A stretch of 64,000 bases of DNA from Nesterenkonia salmonea. Lineage in GTDB: Bacteria > Actinomycetota > Actinomycetes > Actinomycetales > Micrococcaceae. Numbering within the stretch: the first letter of the stretch is position 1; every line of letters begins with the position of its first letter. Below are positions 16,451 to 25,128 of the stretch, piece after piece. Position numbers and translations under genes: made by a program. The DNA is taken from contig NZ_VAVZ01000009.1 in assembly GCF_005771525.1 (NCBI RefSeq), positions 1 through 64,000 on the forward strand, written 5' to 3'. The notes below the pieces were generated by a model that worked only from the letters and a program-made list of their open reading frames with translations, did not search any database and was not told the DNA's origin.

Positions 16451-17479
16451 GTGATACCTCAGGCGGTCCGGGTGGTGGACATGGATGCGCCCTTCGACCT
16501 GCCGCGGACCCTGGGGGTCCTGCAGCGTGGCTATGCCGATCCCGCCATCCGTGTGGATTCAGGTTCCTTCGCCGGTGGACCTGGAGGAACACCGGGGGCC
16601 GGTGCATGGCTGGCTCTGCGGCAATACGACACCGTCGGCCGACACGTGGGGGCCGTAGCCCTACGCTTTGACCAGTTGGATACCTCCCGCGTGAGAGTCC
16701 ATGCCATCAGTGACAGTGGAGAAGCACTTGGTTCAGCCCTGGATCGGGTTCCAACGCTGCTCGGCGCAGAGGATGACTGGAGTGAAGTGGAGTTCCTGCT
16801 GGATGCTCTGGGGGACAGGATCTCCACCACGCTGGCCCAGGTGCGCCGTCGCCACCCAGGAGTGCGACTCCCGGCCACAGGAGGGCTGTTCGACCAGCTA
16901 GTGACGGCGACATTGGAGCAGAAGGTCACCCACCGTGAGGCCCGGCACGGCTGGCGGCACCTTCTCCGCCGTCACGGCGAGCAAGCACCCACGGCATCAA
17001 CCCTCAGAACCCCGGACTGGCTGAGGCTGCCCCTCACCGGTGGGCAGCTCAAACGGGTCCCGAGCTGGGAATGGCACCAGATGTGGGTTCAACCACCGAT
17101 GTCGCGCACGATCTTGCGATTGGCTGAGAGAGCTAGCAGCGTGCATCGTTTAGGGGCTTCAACTCCGGTCGAGACCAGCAGCGTCGGTGAACTGTCCGAG
17201 CAACTGACCGCGATTTCTGGAATAGGGCCGTGGACCACCGCTGAGGCGTTGCAGCGATCCCATGGGTCGGCAGATCTTCCAGCCGTGGGGGACTATCACC
17301 TGGCTCACTTTGTGGGTGAGGCCCTGACGGGGAAGCGGACTGATGATGCGGGGATGCTTGATCTGCTGCAGCCATTCCGTCCGCACCGGCAGCGCGTCAT
17401 CCGGCTGCTGAAGTTGTCAGGTTTTCGCAGCGAACGCTTCGGCCCACGGCTTGCACCGGAGGACCACCGAGCGCGTTAG
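16451..17479 (+). CDS. AlkA-like DNA-3-methyladenine glycosylase (HhH-GPD)
   Basis: 342 aa with GTG start. The N-terminal half is the AlkA-type substrate domain. The C-terminal half holds the helix-hairpin-helix LTAISGIGPWTTAEAL and, 20-odd residues on, the catalytic aspartate region LPAVGDYHLAHFV. FDQLVTATLEQKVTHREA in the centre is typical of this family in actinobacteria. It removes alkylated bases. There is no Ada-type regulatory domain. Its stop overlaps the stop of the convergent thioredoxin gene by 3 nt. Confidence 0.88.
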   Translation: MIPQAVRVVDMDAPFDLPRTLGVLQRGYADPAIRVDSGSFAGGPGGTPGAGAWLALRQYDTVGRHVGAVALRFDQLDTSRVRVHAISDSGEALGSALDRVPTLLGAEDDWSEVEFLLDALGDRISTTLAQVRRRHPGVRLPATGGLFDQLVTATLEQKVTHREARHGWRHLLRRHGEQAPTASTLRTPDWLRLPLTGGQLKRVPSWEWHQMWVQPPMSRTILRLAERASSVHRLGASTPVETSSVGELSEQLTAISGIGPWTTAEALQRSHGSADLPAVGDYHLAHFVGEALTGKRTDDAGMLDLLQPFRPHRQRVIRLLKLSGFRSERFGPRLAPEDHRAR

Positions 17480-17859
17480 CCCTGCTGAGCAGATTCGCCG
17501 TCTTCCTGTTCGGCGACCTGCTTGTGGACCTCTTCCATGTCCAGGTCTTTCACAGCGCTTACTACCTGGGTCAGCTGTTCAGCGTTGAACGCGCCGGGCT
17601 GGGAGAACACGAGGACTTTCTCGCGGAAGGCCATAAGCGTCGGTATTGAGCTGATTTGCGCTGCCGCAGCGAGCTCTCGCTCGGCCTCGGTGTCGACTTT
17701 GCCGAATGTGATGTCCGGATGCTGCTCTGAGACCTGCTCGTAGACCGGGGCGAATTGCTTGCACGGTCCGCACCAGTCGGCCCAGAAGTCGATGAAGAGA
17801 ATGTCGGAGTCCTCCAGCGTCTGCTGGAACACGTCAGAAGTCAGGTCAGTGGTAGCCAT
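17476..17859 (-). CDS. Thioredoxin
   Basis: 127 aa single-domain thioredoxin. It shows FIDFWADWCGPCKQF with the redox-active WCGPC, the cis-proline region SSIPTLMAF, and an acidic C-terminal tail longer than in E. coli thioredoxin. The start at 17859 (MATTDLTSDVF) fits the fold. The frame remains open far upstream through the tRNA-Tyr gene, which is not coding. No thioredoxin reductase is nearby, so its partners are elsewhere. Confidence 0.93.
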   Translation of the reverse strand: MATTDLTSDVFQQTLEDSDILFIDFWADWCGPCKQFAPVYEQVSEQHPDITFGKVDTEAERELAAAAQISSIPTLMAFREKVLVFSQPGAFNAEQLTQVVSAVKDLDMEEVHKQVAEQEDGESAQQG

Positions 17860-18002
17860 GGCCGCCACGATACGGCACACACCAGGTTCGTGTGGAGTCC
17901 TCAGAGGCTTTAAGCAGGCGGCGAAGGCTGGAATATGGCAGTGGCCCGGTCTCTTCACAGAAAATTCCGGGCCACTGCGCGCTTGCGCTGCGAACGCGTA
18001 CG

Positions 18003-18084
18003 TGGCGGGTGAGGGATTCGAACCCACGTAGGCTGTGCCAGCTGATTTACAGTCAGCCCCCTTTGGCCGCTCGGGTAACCCGCC
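18003..18084 (-). tRNA. tRNA-Tyr (anticodon GTA)
   Basis: The reverse complement has acceptor GGCGGGT paired with ACCCGCC, anticodon arm CTGACTGTAAATCAG with GTA, a long class II variable arm, and T arm with GGGTTCGAATCCC. The discriminator is A; the next bases are CG, so CCA is not encoded. Confidence 0.95.
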
Positions 18085-18205
18085 GTGAACGGCGCGCCCA
18101 AGCGCAAGCACCGGTCAACTTTACCGCACCCTACCCGCAATTCTCGAATTGGGGTGAGGAGTAGAATGACAGGCAGAATTCCCACCAGAATCGGAGACCA
18201 TCGAC

Positions 18206-19084
18206 ATGTCTGAACTCGATGCAGAAAAGCTTGCCGGTCGGCTCACTGACCGCGCTCCGGCGGGCATTGCTGAGCAGATCGGGCAATTGATCGAGGCGAA
18301 GGTCCTGCCTGTGGACTCTCGCCTTCCGACTGTTCGTGACCTGGCCCAGGAGCTCGGGGTGAGCGTCGGTACTATCGCGCAGGCCTGGAGCCATCTGCGT
18401 GAACAGGGCCTGGTGGAAACACGCCGTCGAGGCGGAACGCGGGTGGTCCCGAGGGCTCGGCGCCGCGCGGAAGACTTCGCGGGTCCTGGCGAACCACTCA
18501 AGCGCATGGGGTTCATCAGCTCAGGCGTACACGCCCCTGGTCCGGCAGAGGGCTTGGAAGCTACGCTGCGCATCATTGCACATGCTGAGGATCTGGGGCT
18601 CGACTCCGCGGTCCTCTCCCCCGCAAGTGGCGAGCAAGGAGTTTCTTCCCCGGTGGCAGTCCTCGCCGCAGCCACTCAGCGCACGGCACGTATCCGGCTC
18701 GGCACCACGGCCACAATTCCCGCAGGTCAGGGTGAAAACTCGGTCTCAGCGGACCTTGATGCAGTGAATCTGCTCTCAGGTGGCCGTCTGATCGGTTCAG
18801 AGGAGCAGGCCCAACTGGTCCGCACTGTCATTCCCACCGATACCGCGAGCCGTGAGCAAGAGGCACGGTATCGGGAGATCGCCGAGGCCCTTCCTGAGCA
18901 TGTGCTGATCGGCCCCAGCGATGAGATCGCCGATGCACTGCTTGCTGATCCCGACTATGTCGGCGCGCAGTATGCTACTTTCGCTCTTCCGCCGAGTCTC
19001 GACGAGACAGACTGCACTCACATTCTCAACGATGTGGCATCCAGGCTCGGCCCCGCACTCGGCTGGGCGCCCTCACCGCGCTGA
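18206..19084 (+). CDS. GntR-type wHTH fused to a compact luciferase-like (LLM) domain
   Basis: 292 aa with an unusual architecture. Residues ~15-85 are a GntR winged helix (SRLPTVRDLAQELGVSVGTI, WSHLREQGLVETRRRGGTRV). From ~100 onward the sequence reads as a luciferase-like monooxygenase: MGFISSGVHAPG, HAEDLGLDSAVLS (126-138), TARIRLGTTATIP (160-172), NLLSGGRLIG (188-197), GPSDEIADALL (236-246) and LGPALGW (281-287). Between LSGGRL and GPSDE there are only ~40 residues, against well over 100 in typical flavin- or F420-dependent LLM enzymes, so the barrel is shortened. I infer a regulator whose sensor is a degenerate or minimal flavin-fold domain, comparable in principle to MocR regulators. 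Ligand and targets unknown; the MetE-like gene is convergent with it. Confidence 0.75.
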   Translation: MSELDAEKLAGRLTDRAPAGIAEQIGQLIEAKVLPVDSRLPTVRDLAQELGVSVGTIAQAWSHLREQGLVETRRRGGTRVVPRARRRAEDFAGPGEPLKRMGFISSGVHAPGPAEGLEATLRIIAHAEDLGLDSAVLSPASGEQGVSSPVAVLAAATQRTARIRLGTTATIPAGQGENSVSADLDAVNLLSGGRLIGSEEQAQLVRTVIPTDTASREQEARYREIAEALPEHVLIGPSDEIADALLADPDYVGAQYATFALPPSLDETDCTHILNDVASRLGPALGWAPSPR

Positions 19085-19125
19085 CCCTTTCGCACCACCA
19101 CGACGGCGCAGCACCATCCCGCCCA

Positions 19126-20361
19126 TCAGAAGAGCTTCTCAGTAGCGAGTTTGGCACCGGCAGCCAGGGCCTCAAGCTTGGCGTTGGCGATGAGTGGGTG
19201 AATGCGCCCGCCGAGCCCACAGTCGGTCGAGGCGATCACATTCTCCGGACCCACTCGCTCAGCGAACCTCAGAATGCGCTGGGCGACCAACTCCGGGTGC
19301 TCCACCACGTTCGTCGCATGAGAGACAACACCCGGAACGATGACCTTGCCCTCAGGAAGCCTCACACTGTCCCACACAGCAAACTCATGCTCATGTCTGG
19401 CATTGGCAGCCTCGAAGGAGTAGTACTTGGCATTGATCTGAAGCATCAAGTCCACAATGTGCCGGAACTCGATGTCGGTGGTGTGCGGACCATGCCAGGA
19501 ACCCCAGCACAGGTGGAATCGAATCTGCTCCTGCGGCAGGCCCCGGAGAGCGTAGTTCAACGCGTCAATGCGTAACTGGGTGAAGGCGCGGTAATCCTCC
19601 ACGGAGGGTTCGGGGGAAATCTGGTCCCAGTTCTCCGCAATGGAGGGGTCATCGATCTGCAGGATCAGACCCGCGTCGATCACAGCCTTGTACTCTTCAC
19701 GCAGCAGATCCGCCCACGCATAGATGTGGGCTTCCTCATCACCGTAGTAACGGTCGGCGATCCGGGCACCGGAACCGGGTGACAAGGAGGTGATGAAGCC
19801 AGTTTCAAGCCCGGCGGCGTCCAATGCAGCGCGTAGATTCTGCACATCAGAGGTGATCTGCGCCTGGCCTTTGTACTTCAATGGACCCGTGGTTGCCGGA
19901 AACGGCGTAGCCGTGGATCCGGTGCCTATCCCGGATGCTGGATCGGCATAGGCATCATGGAAACGGACCCAATCACGACGATGAGGGAAGCTGGTGAGCT
20001 TCACATTGCGCGGTGAGGACGCCACCGGTGGCTGGGTGAAGATGTCCTCCCCTGTGACCTCCAAGCCCTCTGCGCGCTGGAAGATATAGGACCACCAGGC
20101 GCCGTAGTCCACGGGTGAACTCATCGCTTTGCCGAACTCTCCGTCTCCCGGAACGGTGATTCCCTGAGCCTTCTGCCGGGCGACCAGATCTTTGACCGCC
20201 TCGGCGAGCAGGTCGTCGAACTCGGCGGTGCGCCTCAGGGTGAGCCCATCGGCCTCGAACGATCGGGCAGCGTTGGCCTCTATGAGCTCTGTGGTGCGCG
20301 GTAGTGAGCCCGCATGGGAGACGAGAATTTGGTGCCGGGAATCCTGGATAACGGCAGGCAT
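19126..20361 (-). CDS. Cobalamin-independent methionine synthase-like (MetE C-domain family) protein
   Basis: 411 aa single-domain member of the UROD/MetE-like fold. It resembles the catalytic half of MetE and the epoxyalkane:coenzyme M transferase group rather than full-length (~750 aa) MetE. Probable zinc ligands lie in HLCWGSWHGPH and STDCGLGGR; SHAGSLPRT near the N terminus is typical of the family. The start at 20361 has AAAGGA upstream. It probably moves a methyl or alkyl group to a thiol such as homocysteine; the donor cannot be told. The gene is convergent with the GntR-LLM gene. Confidence 0.82.
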   Translation of the reverse strand: MPAVIQDSRHQILVSHAGSLPRTTELIEANAARSFEADGLTLRRTAEFDDLLAEAVKDLVARQKAQGITVPGDGEFGKAMSSPVDYGAWWSYIFQRAEGLEVTGEDIFTQPPVASSPRNVKLTSFPHRRDWVRFHDAYADPASGIGTGSTATPFPATTGPLKYKGQAQITSDVQNLRAALDAAGLETGFITSLSPGSGARIADRYYGDEEAHIYAWADLLREEYKAVIDAGLILQIDDPSIAENWDQISPEPSVEDYRAFTQLRIDALNYALRGLPQEQIRFHLCWGSWHGPHTTDIEFRHIVDLMLQINAKYYSFEAANARHEHEFAVWDSVRLPEGKVIVPGVVSHATNVVEHPELVAQRILRFAERVGPENVIASTDCGLGGRIHPLIANAKLEALAAGAKLATEKLF

Positions 20362-20638
20362 GCGGCTGCGTCCTTTCGAGAAGTTACGCCGCGCCGGGGA
20401 GCCCTGTCGCCTCGTTGTCTCTGAGGCTGCGAACTCCGCGACACAGCATGTGGTGTGCGGTCGGGTCCGCAGCGTTGCCGGCCACATGTCCCGGTGGCCT
20501 GGGGCGAGGCTTCGCATACGCGCTGCTGCGAGCGAGTCTACACAATCCACCTCAACAACTGAATTATGTTCAATATCTTGCGCTGGTGAGTCGTCGTAGT
20601 CTGTACTACACATCAATTCACCGACAGAAGGAGCGACC
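20362..20638. promoter_or_regulatory. Divergent promoter region with long MetE-like leader
   Basis: 277 bp between the divergent MetE-like and yajQ genes. On the minus strand the leader can form GGCCAC/GTGGCC followed by a TGCGG/CCGCA hairpin, and it holds an in-frame reading frame with adjacent Cys codons (TGC TGT in HTTCCVA), reminiscent of cysteine-responsive leader peptides. These are suggestions only. On the plus strand GAAGGAG precedes yajQ. Confidence 0.35.
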
Positions 20639-21127
20639 ATGGCTAAGGAATCGACGTTCGACATCGTGTCAAAAGTAGATTCTCAGGAAGTGGCGAATGC
20701 GCTGAATCAGGCGTCCAAGGAAATCGCCCAGCGATACGACTTCAAGGGCACCGGCGCCTCGGTGGAACAGAGCGGTGAGCTGATCGTCGTCACAGCCAAT
20801 GCCGAAGAGCGAGTGAAGGCTGCCAATGACGTGTTGGAGAGCAAGCTCATCAAGCGGGGGATCTCACTGAAGTCTTATGAACCGTCTGAGCCGAAGCAGT
20901 CGGGAAAGACATACCGAATTGAGGGACAGATCAAAGAAGGGATTGATCAGGCGACCGCGAAGAAGATCACAAAAATGATCCGTGATGAAGGTCCCAAGTC
21001 AGTGAAGGCTCAGATTCAGGGCGATGAACTGCGAGTATCGTCAAAGTCTCGTGACGATCTGCAGGCAGCCATCAGCATGCTGAAAGATTTTGAGGACGCT
21101 GATCTTCAGTTCATCAATATGCGCTGA
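20639..21127 (+). CDS. YajQ family nucleotide-binding protein
   Basis: 162 aa, full length for YajQ. It starts [18 protein letters not shown] and contains [24 protein letters not shown] and a C-terminal [12 protein letters not shown], all family hallmarks of two RNP-like subdomains. Relatives bind cyclic di-GMP or other nucleotides/RNA; the role in actinobacteria is not defined. GAAGGAG lies 6 nt before ATG. The stop codon lies in an 18-bp perfect palindrome. Confidence 0.95.
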   Translation: MAKESTFDIVSKVDSQEVANALNQASKEIAQRYDFKGTGASVEQSGELIVVTANAEERVKAANDVLESKLIKRGISLKSYEPSEPKQSGKTYRIEGQIKEGIDQATAKKITKMIRDEGPKSVKAQIQGDELRVSSKSRDDLQAAISMLKDFEDADLQFINMR

Positions 21128-21136
21128 TCAGCGCAT
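21119..21136. terminator. 18-bp perfect palindrome at the end of yajQ
   Basis: ATGCGCTGATCAGCGCAT is a perfect palindrome that contains the yajQ stop and reaches the stop of the convergent transporter gene. As RNA it would form a 7-bp stem with a GATC loop, compatible with a minimal bidirectional terminator, but no U-run follows. Confidence 0.4.
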
Positions 21137-22368
21137 CAGAGGAAAAAGATAAGCGCCAGCGGTAGGGCGATGAAGACGCCCACTACCCAGGCGAAGGCGA
21201 TGATCGTGCGGTCAACGGCCAAATCGGAGAGCCACTCGGCTCCCTTGATCGGAATCTCACGAATCCCTGGAAGGCCGTAGATCAGGATGGTGCCGAACAC
21301 GTTGAAGAACAGGTGGACCAGGGCTGCGGTCAGGGCGATCGTGCCCACTGCACCGTCAAAGGCAAAGGCGGCAACAAGGGCCGTGATGGTCGTTCCGATA
21401 TTCGCGCCCAGCGCGAACGGGTAGAGCTGGCGCAGGCTCAGCGCACCGGACCCTGCCAGCGGAACCATCAGGGATGTGGTGGTGCTCGAGGACTGGACCA
21501 TCACCGTCACCAATGCTCCGGAGGTAATGGACGTCACCGGGCCGCGGCCGATGGCGGTGTTGAGCACCCGTTGTGCCCGACCCACCAGCAATGCCTTGAG
21601 CTTGCGTCCGATCAGGTTGATCACGGTCAGGATGAGCGCGATAGCGACGACGATCATCGCGACCCCGGCCCAAACTCCCGGGAGCCATTCCAGACTCCAG
21701 GTGATCAGCTTCGCCAGAGGCGTCGTCGCGGTCTTCACCACTGTTCCGATGCCGCCGAATATCGAAGCAACAATCCCGCCGTCGGAGCCTGTAAGTACAG
21801 AGGCTGAGGCAGTCGCCATACGTTCCAGCAAACCGAATGCGATCTCCAGAGGCAGGAAGATCGCCACCGCGAGCAGGTTGAAGAAGTCATGCACGGTCGC
21901 AGCTGCGAAACCGCGCCGGAACTGTTCCTTGTCCCGAATCATGCCCAGGCTTATCAGCGTGTTTGTCAGGGTAGTGCCGATGTTCGCACCCAGGATGATG
22001 GGCACGGCGATCCCCAACGGCAGGCCACCTGCAACAAGGCCGACGGTCACCGAGGTGGTCGTAGACGAGGACTGGCTCAGCGCGGTGGCAACGATGCCAA
22101 TCATGAGACCGACGACGGGGTTGGCAGCGAACTCGAAGAGTGAGGCAGCGCGATCGCCGGCAGCGATGGAGAAGCCTGAGCCGATCACGTTGACTGCGGT
22201 GATCAAGACGTAGACGCAGACGGCGACGATCAACCAGTTCAGGACAGTGACGGTCCTGGTGGAGAATCGGTGGTGAAGGCCTGCGGGAAGCCGGGGGCTG
22301 TGAACCGTGCCAGCAACTGCGCCGGTGCTAAACGTTTCGTGCTTCTCCGGTGCTGGCAGTACAGCCAT
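21136..22368 (-). CDS. Na+/Pi cotransporter family protein
   Basis: 410 aa membrane protein of the Na_Pi_cotrans family. It shows the inverted repeat of the fold with QSSSTTTSVTVGLVAGG in the first half and VQSSSTTTSLMVPLAGSG in the second, each followed by an LGANIGTT motif (ILGANIGTTLTN and ALGANIGTTITA). Around eight hydrophobic segments are visible. No PhoU-like C-terminal domain is present. It likely imports phosphate with sodium. The gene is convergent with yajQ and divergent from htpX. Confidence 0.93.
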   Translation of the reverse strand: MAVLPAPEKHETFSTGAVAGTVHSPRLPAGLHHRFSTRTVTVLNWLIVAVCVYVLITAVNVIGSGFSIAAGDRAASLFEFAANPVVGLMIGIVATALSQSSSTTTSVTVGLVAGGLPLGIAVPIILGANIGTTLTNTLISLGMIRDKEQFRRGFAAATVHDFFNLLAVAIFLPLEIAFGLLERMATASASVLTGSDGGIVASIFGGIGTVVKTATTPLAKLITWSLEWLPGVWAGVAMIVVAIALILTVINLIGRKLKALLVGRAQRVLNTAIGRGPVTSITSGALVTVMVQSSSTTTSLMVPLAGSGALSLRQLYPFALGANIGTTITALVAAFAFDGAVGTIALTAALVHLFFNVFGTILIYGLPGIREIPIKGAEWLSDLAVDRTIIAFAWVVGVFIALPLALIFFL

Positions 22369-22597
22369 CAGCTCTCCGTTCGTGCATGGTGAGGGCGGTC
22401 CCTCGACGGTACTGGAGCGATCCAGTTGCTTTGTCCCCTGAAGGCTGACAGCCGAAAGTGAATTTCAGGTAAACAAACTGGGAACTTCACTCAAAAGATC
22501 CAGACCGTGACGAAAGTCTCACCGGAACACACAGACATAGAATGGCGTTGATCCAGGTGAACGAGTCACCACGGCGCTTTTACGACAGGAGTCAACG

Positions 22598-23473
22598 ATG
22601 CATCATCATCACGGACGGTTGCGCACCGCAGGACTGCTCGCGTTCCTGTTCGCCATGGTGCTCATGGTGGGCGCCATCGTGGCCTACTCCATGCAGAGCC
22701 CCGCAGCGCTGTTCATCTTTGCGGGTATTGGCCTGATCTCCGTTGCCTACTCCTATTGGAATTCAGACAAGATCGCTCTCAGAGCGATGCGCGCCTACCC
22801 GGTGACCCGGGAACAGGCGCCAGCGCTCTATGAGATGGTTGAAGAGCTCGCTCACCGGGCACAAGAACCAGTGCCGCGCATTTTCATCTCCCCTCAGCCG
22901 ACACCCAATGCGTTCGCCACCGGACGCAACCCTGAACGCGGCGTGGTCTGCTACACAGAGGGCATTCTCAATCTGCTGACTCCCAGGGAGCTGCGGGCAG
23001 TCACCGGGCATGAGCTGATGCACATCTACAACCGTGACATCCTGATCTCCTCGGTAGCGGCGGCAGTGGCAGGATTCCTCACCACCATCACGCAGTTCTT
23101 CATCCTCTTTGGGGGCGGTCGCGGCCGCGGTGGCGGCGGTAACCCGCTGGCACTCGTGGGTGGCCTGTTGGCGGTCATCCTGATGCCCATCGCGGCGAGC
23201 CTGATCCGTTCCGCTATCAGCCGTACCCGCGAATATGACGCAGACGCTGATGGGGCCGAGCTGTCAGGGGACCCACTGGCGCTCGCCTCAGCGCTGGATA
23301 AGCTGCAGAACGGCATCTCCCGGGTTCCGCTACAGGAAGACCCCAAACATGATGCTCACGCCCATATGATGATCGCCAATCCGTTCGGCCCCCGGGCACG
23401 GCAGATGTTCTCCACCCACCCTCCGATGGAAGACCGGATCGCGCGGCTCAAGGAGATGGCCGGTCAGCGCTGA
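22598..23473 (+). CDS. htpX: Membrane-bound zinc metalloprotease HtpX
   Basis: 291 aa M48 peptidase. Two N-terminal membrane segments (LLAFLFAMVLMVGAIVAYS, ALFIFAGIGLISVAYSYW) precede the domain. The zinc motif is VTGHELMHIYNRDI (HELMH), two further hydrophobic segments surround a glycine-rich loop (GGGRGRGGGG), and the third ligand lies in SRTREYDADADGAEL. HtpX degrades damaged membrane proteins and overlaps functionally with FtsH, which is also in this window. AGGAG lies 6 nt before ATG. Its 3' end overlaps that of fprA by 10 nt. Confidence 0.95.
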   Translation: MHHHHGRLRTAGLLAFLFAMVLMVGAIVAYSMQSPAALFIFAGIGLISVAYSYWNSDKIALRAMRAYPVTREQAPALYEMVEELAHRAQEPVPRIFISPQPTPNAFATGRNPERGVVCYTEGILNLLTPRELRAVTGHELMHIYNRDILISSVAAAVAGFLTTITQFFILFGGGRGRGGGGNPLALVGGLLAVILMPIAASLIRSAISRTREYDADADGAELSGDPLALASALDKLQNGISRVPLQEDPKHDAHAHMMIANPFGPRARQMFSTHPPMEDRIARLKEMAGQR

Positions 23474-24891
23474 GCGCGGCTGATCCGCACCATATCTGCG
23501 CGGGGAACAACCTTGACCCGCTCACGCTGGACCTCACCTGACTCGGAGGCGGCTGCACCCAGCGAGAGTTCGTGCTCGTCGAGCTTCAGCCATCCCTCCC
23601 AGGTGGTGTACTCCACGCCACGGGACTCCAACAGCTCGAGGATCGCCTCCTCACCAGGATTCTGCGCCTCGGGAAGCCGGTCAATGTCCTCCAGCAGGCA
23701 ACCGATCGTCTCCAGCGCGTCGCCCTTAGTGTGACCAATAAGCCCCACAGGGCCACGCTTGATCCAACCAGTCGCGTACGTGCCGGGGACGTGCCTGCCT
23801 TCCTCGTCAAGGACGCGCCCTGCTTCATTGAGCAGGACGCCCCGCTTGGAGTCGAACGGGATGCCTTCAATCTCTGAACCGAAGTATCCAATGGCGCGGT
23901 AGACCGCCTGCACCGGGTAGTCCTGGTACTCACCGGTCCCTGTGACATTGCCGGTCCCGTCCAGTTCCATCCGCTCAAAGCGGATCCCGGCCACTTTGCC
24001 GGTGCCCTCACCGTTGCTGTCCTGACCTTCGAGGATCTTCACCGGCTGGTGGAGGAAATGCAGGTGCAGTTTGCGGGAGGACTCCTCTGTACGTTCTTCC
24101 TGCTCGACGAGCCAGTTCGCCAGTGTGTTCACCATGGTCTTGATCTGATTGCTGGACTTGATGGCCTCATCGGAGGCTTCATCGAAGTCGAAATCCTCTT
24201 CATAGAGGACGATGTCCACATCCTCAGAGTGGGAGAGCTCACGCAGCTCCAACGGAGTGAACTTCACCTGGGCTGGCCCACGCCGGCCGAAGATATGCAC
24301 ATCAGTGACTGGTGAGGCCGCCAGGCCCTGATACACGTTTTCTGGGATCTCGGTGGAGAGCAGATCGTGGGGCTGCTTGGAGAGCACGCGCGCCACGTCC
24401 AGCGCGACGTTGCCGTTACCGATAACGGCCACCTGCTCAGCTTCAAGGGGCCATTCCCGAGGGTAGTCGGGGTGCCCGTCATACCAGGACACAAAGTCAG
24501 CCGCGCCGAAGGAACCTTCCAGCTCAACCCCGGGAATGTCCATCTCGACGTCCTTGATGGCGCCGGTGGCGAAAATCACGGCGTCGTAATGCTCCCTCAG
24601 CTCTTCAATGCTGACATCGGAGCCGATGTTCACATTGCCCAAGAGCCGCACGTCACCGCGGTCCATCACCTTGTGCAGGGCCTTAATGATGCCCTTAATC
24701 CGCGGGTGGTCAGGGGCCACTCCGTAGCGGATCAGGCCGAATGGCGCGGGGTACCGGTCGAACAGGTCAATGGAGAAGCGCAGGTTGTGCTTCTTCTGGG
24801 CCTTGGCCAAGATGTCCGATGCGTAGACCCCGGCGGGACCTGCACCGACGACTGCGACGCGTGTGGGCCGGGAGTTGAAAGTCTCAGACAC
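23464..24891 (-). CDS. FprA-type ferredoxin-NADP+ reductase
   Basis: 475 aa adrenodoxin-reductase-like flavoprotein. The FAD motif VAVVGAGPAGVYASDIL is at the N terminus, followed by DRYPAPFGLIRYGVAPDHP, FATGAIKD, the NADP-binding VAVIGNGNVALDVARVL and the C-terminal ATGWIKRGPVGLIGHTKGDA. It transfers electrons between NADPH and ferredoxin for cytochrome P450 or other redox enzymes. No ferredoxin gene is adjacent. Confidence 0.94.
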   Translation of the reverse strand: MSETFNSRPTRVAVVGAGPAGVYASDILAKAQKKHNLRFSIDLFDRYPAPFGLIRYGVAPDHPRIKGIIKALHKVMDRGDVRLLGNVNIGSDVSIEELREHYDAVIFATGAIKDVEMDIPGVELEGSFGAADFVSWYDGHPDYPREWPLEAEQVAVIGNGNVALDVARVLSKQPHDLLSTEIPENVYQGLAASPVTDVHIFGRRGPAQVKFTPLELRELSHSEDVDIVLYEEDFDFDEASDEAIKSSNQIKTMVNTLANWLVEQEERTEESSRKLHLHFLHQPVKILEGQDSNGEGTGKVAGIRFERMELDGTGNVTGTGEYQDYPVQAVYRAIGYFGSEIEGIPFDSKRGVLLNEAGRVLDEEGRHVPGTYATGWIKRGPVGLIGHTKGDALETIGCLLEDIDRLPEAQNPGEEAILELLESRGVEYTTWEGWLKLDEHELSLGAAASESGEVQRERVKVVPRADMVRISRAQR

Positions 24892-25128
24892 GGTACGGCG
24901 GGTTTCCTTTCAATGAACGCAACGAGCGCGCGAATTTACCTCAGGACAGTATGCCCTATATGGGTCGTGCGCCCATAGGTCGTATCAGGGTTTACCACTG
25001 GGCCTTCCAGTACACCCACTATGGTCAACACACCCGGTTGCCGCAGTTCTTCCCATGGCCCATAAGATGACAACACAGCGATCCGGAAACCGGTTGGCAC
25101 ACAGCGGAAGGCGGGAAGCGAGCACATA
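24892..25128. promoter_or_regulatory. Divergent promoter region fprA / SUKH-like gene
   Basis: This 237-bp gap includes an imperfect palindrome, CCTATATGGG then GCCCATAGG (24954-24978), which could be an operator. A -10-like TAAGAT lies near 25062 for the plus strand. GGAAGCG is the nearest Shine-Dalgarno-like run before the 25129 ATG. Confidence 0.35.

Noticed and set aside
18111-18860. Upstream extension of the thioredoxin frame through tRNA-Tyr (17860-18111)
   Set aside because: It runs through the tRNA gene on the same strand; the thioredoxin fold begins at 17859.
20400-20560. SAM-IV/SAM-I-like riboswitch before the MetE-like gene
   Set aside because: A GGCCAC/GTGGCC stem followed by GGCAAC looks right at first, but the GGUGC-type core after the next hairpin and a closing P1 are missing.
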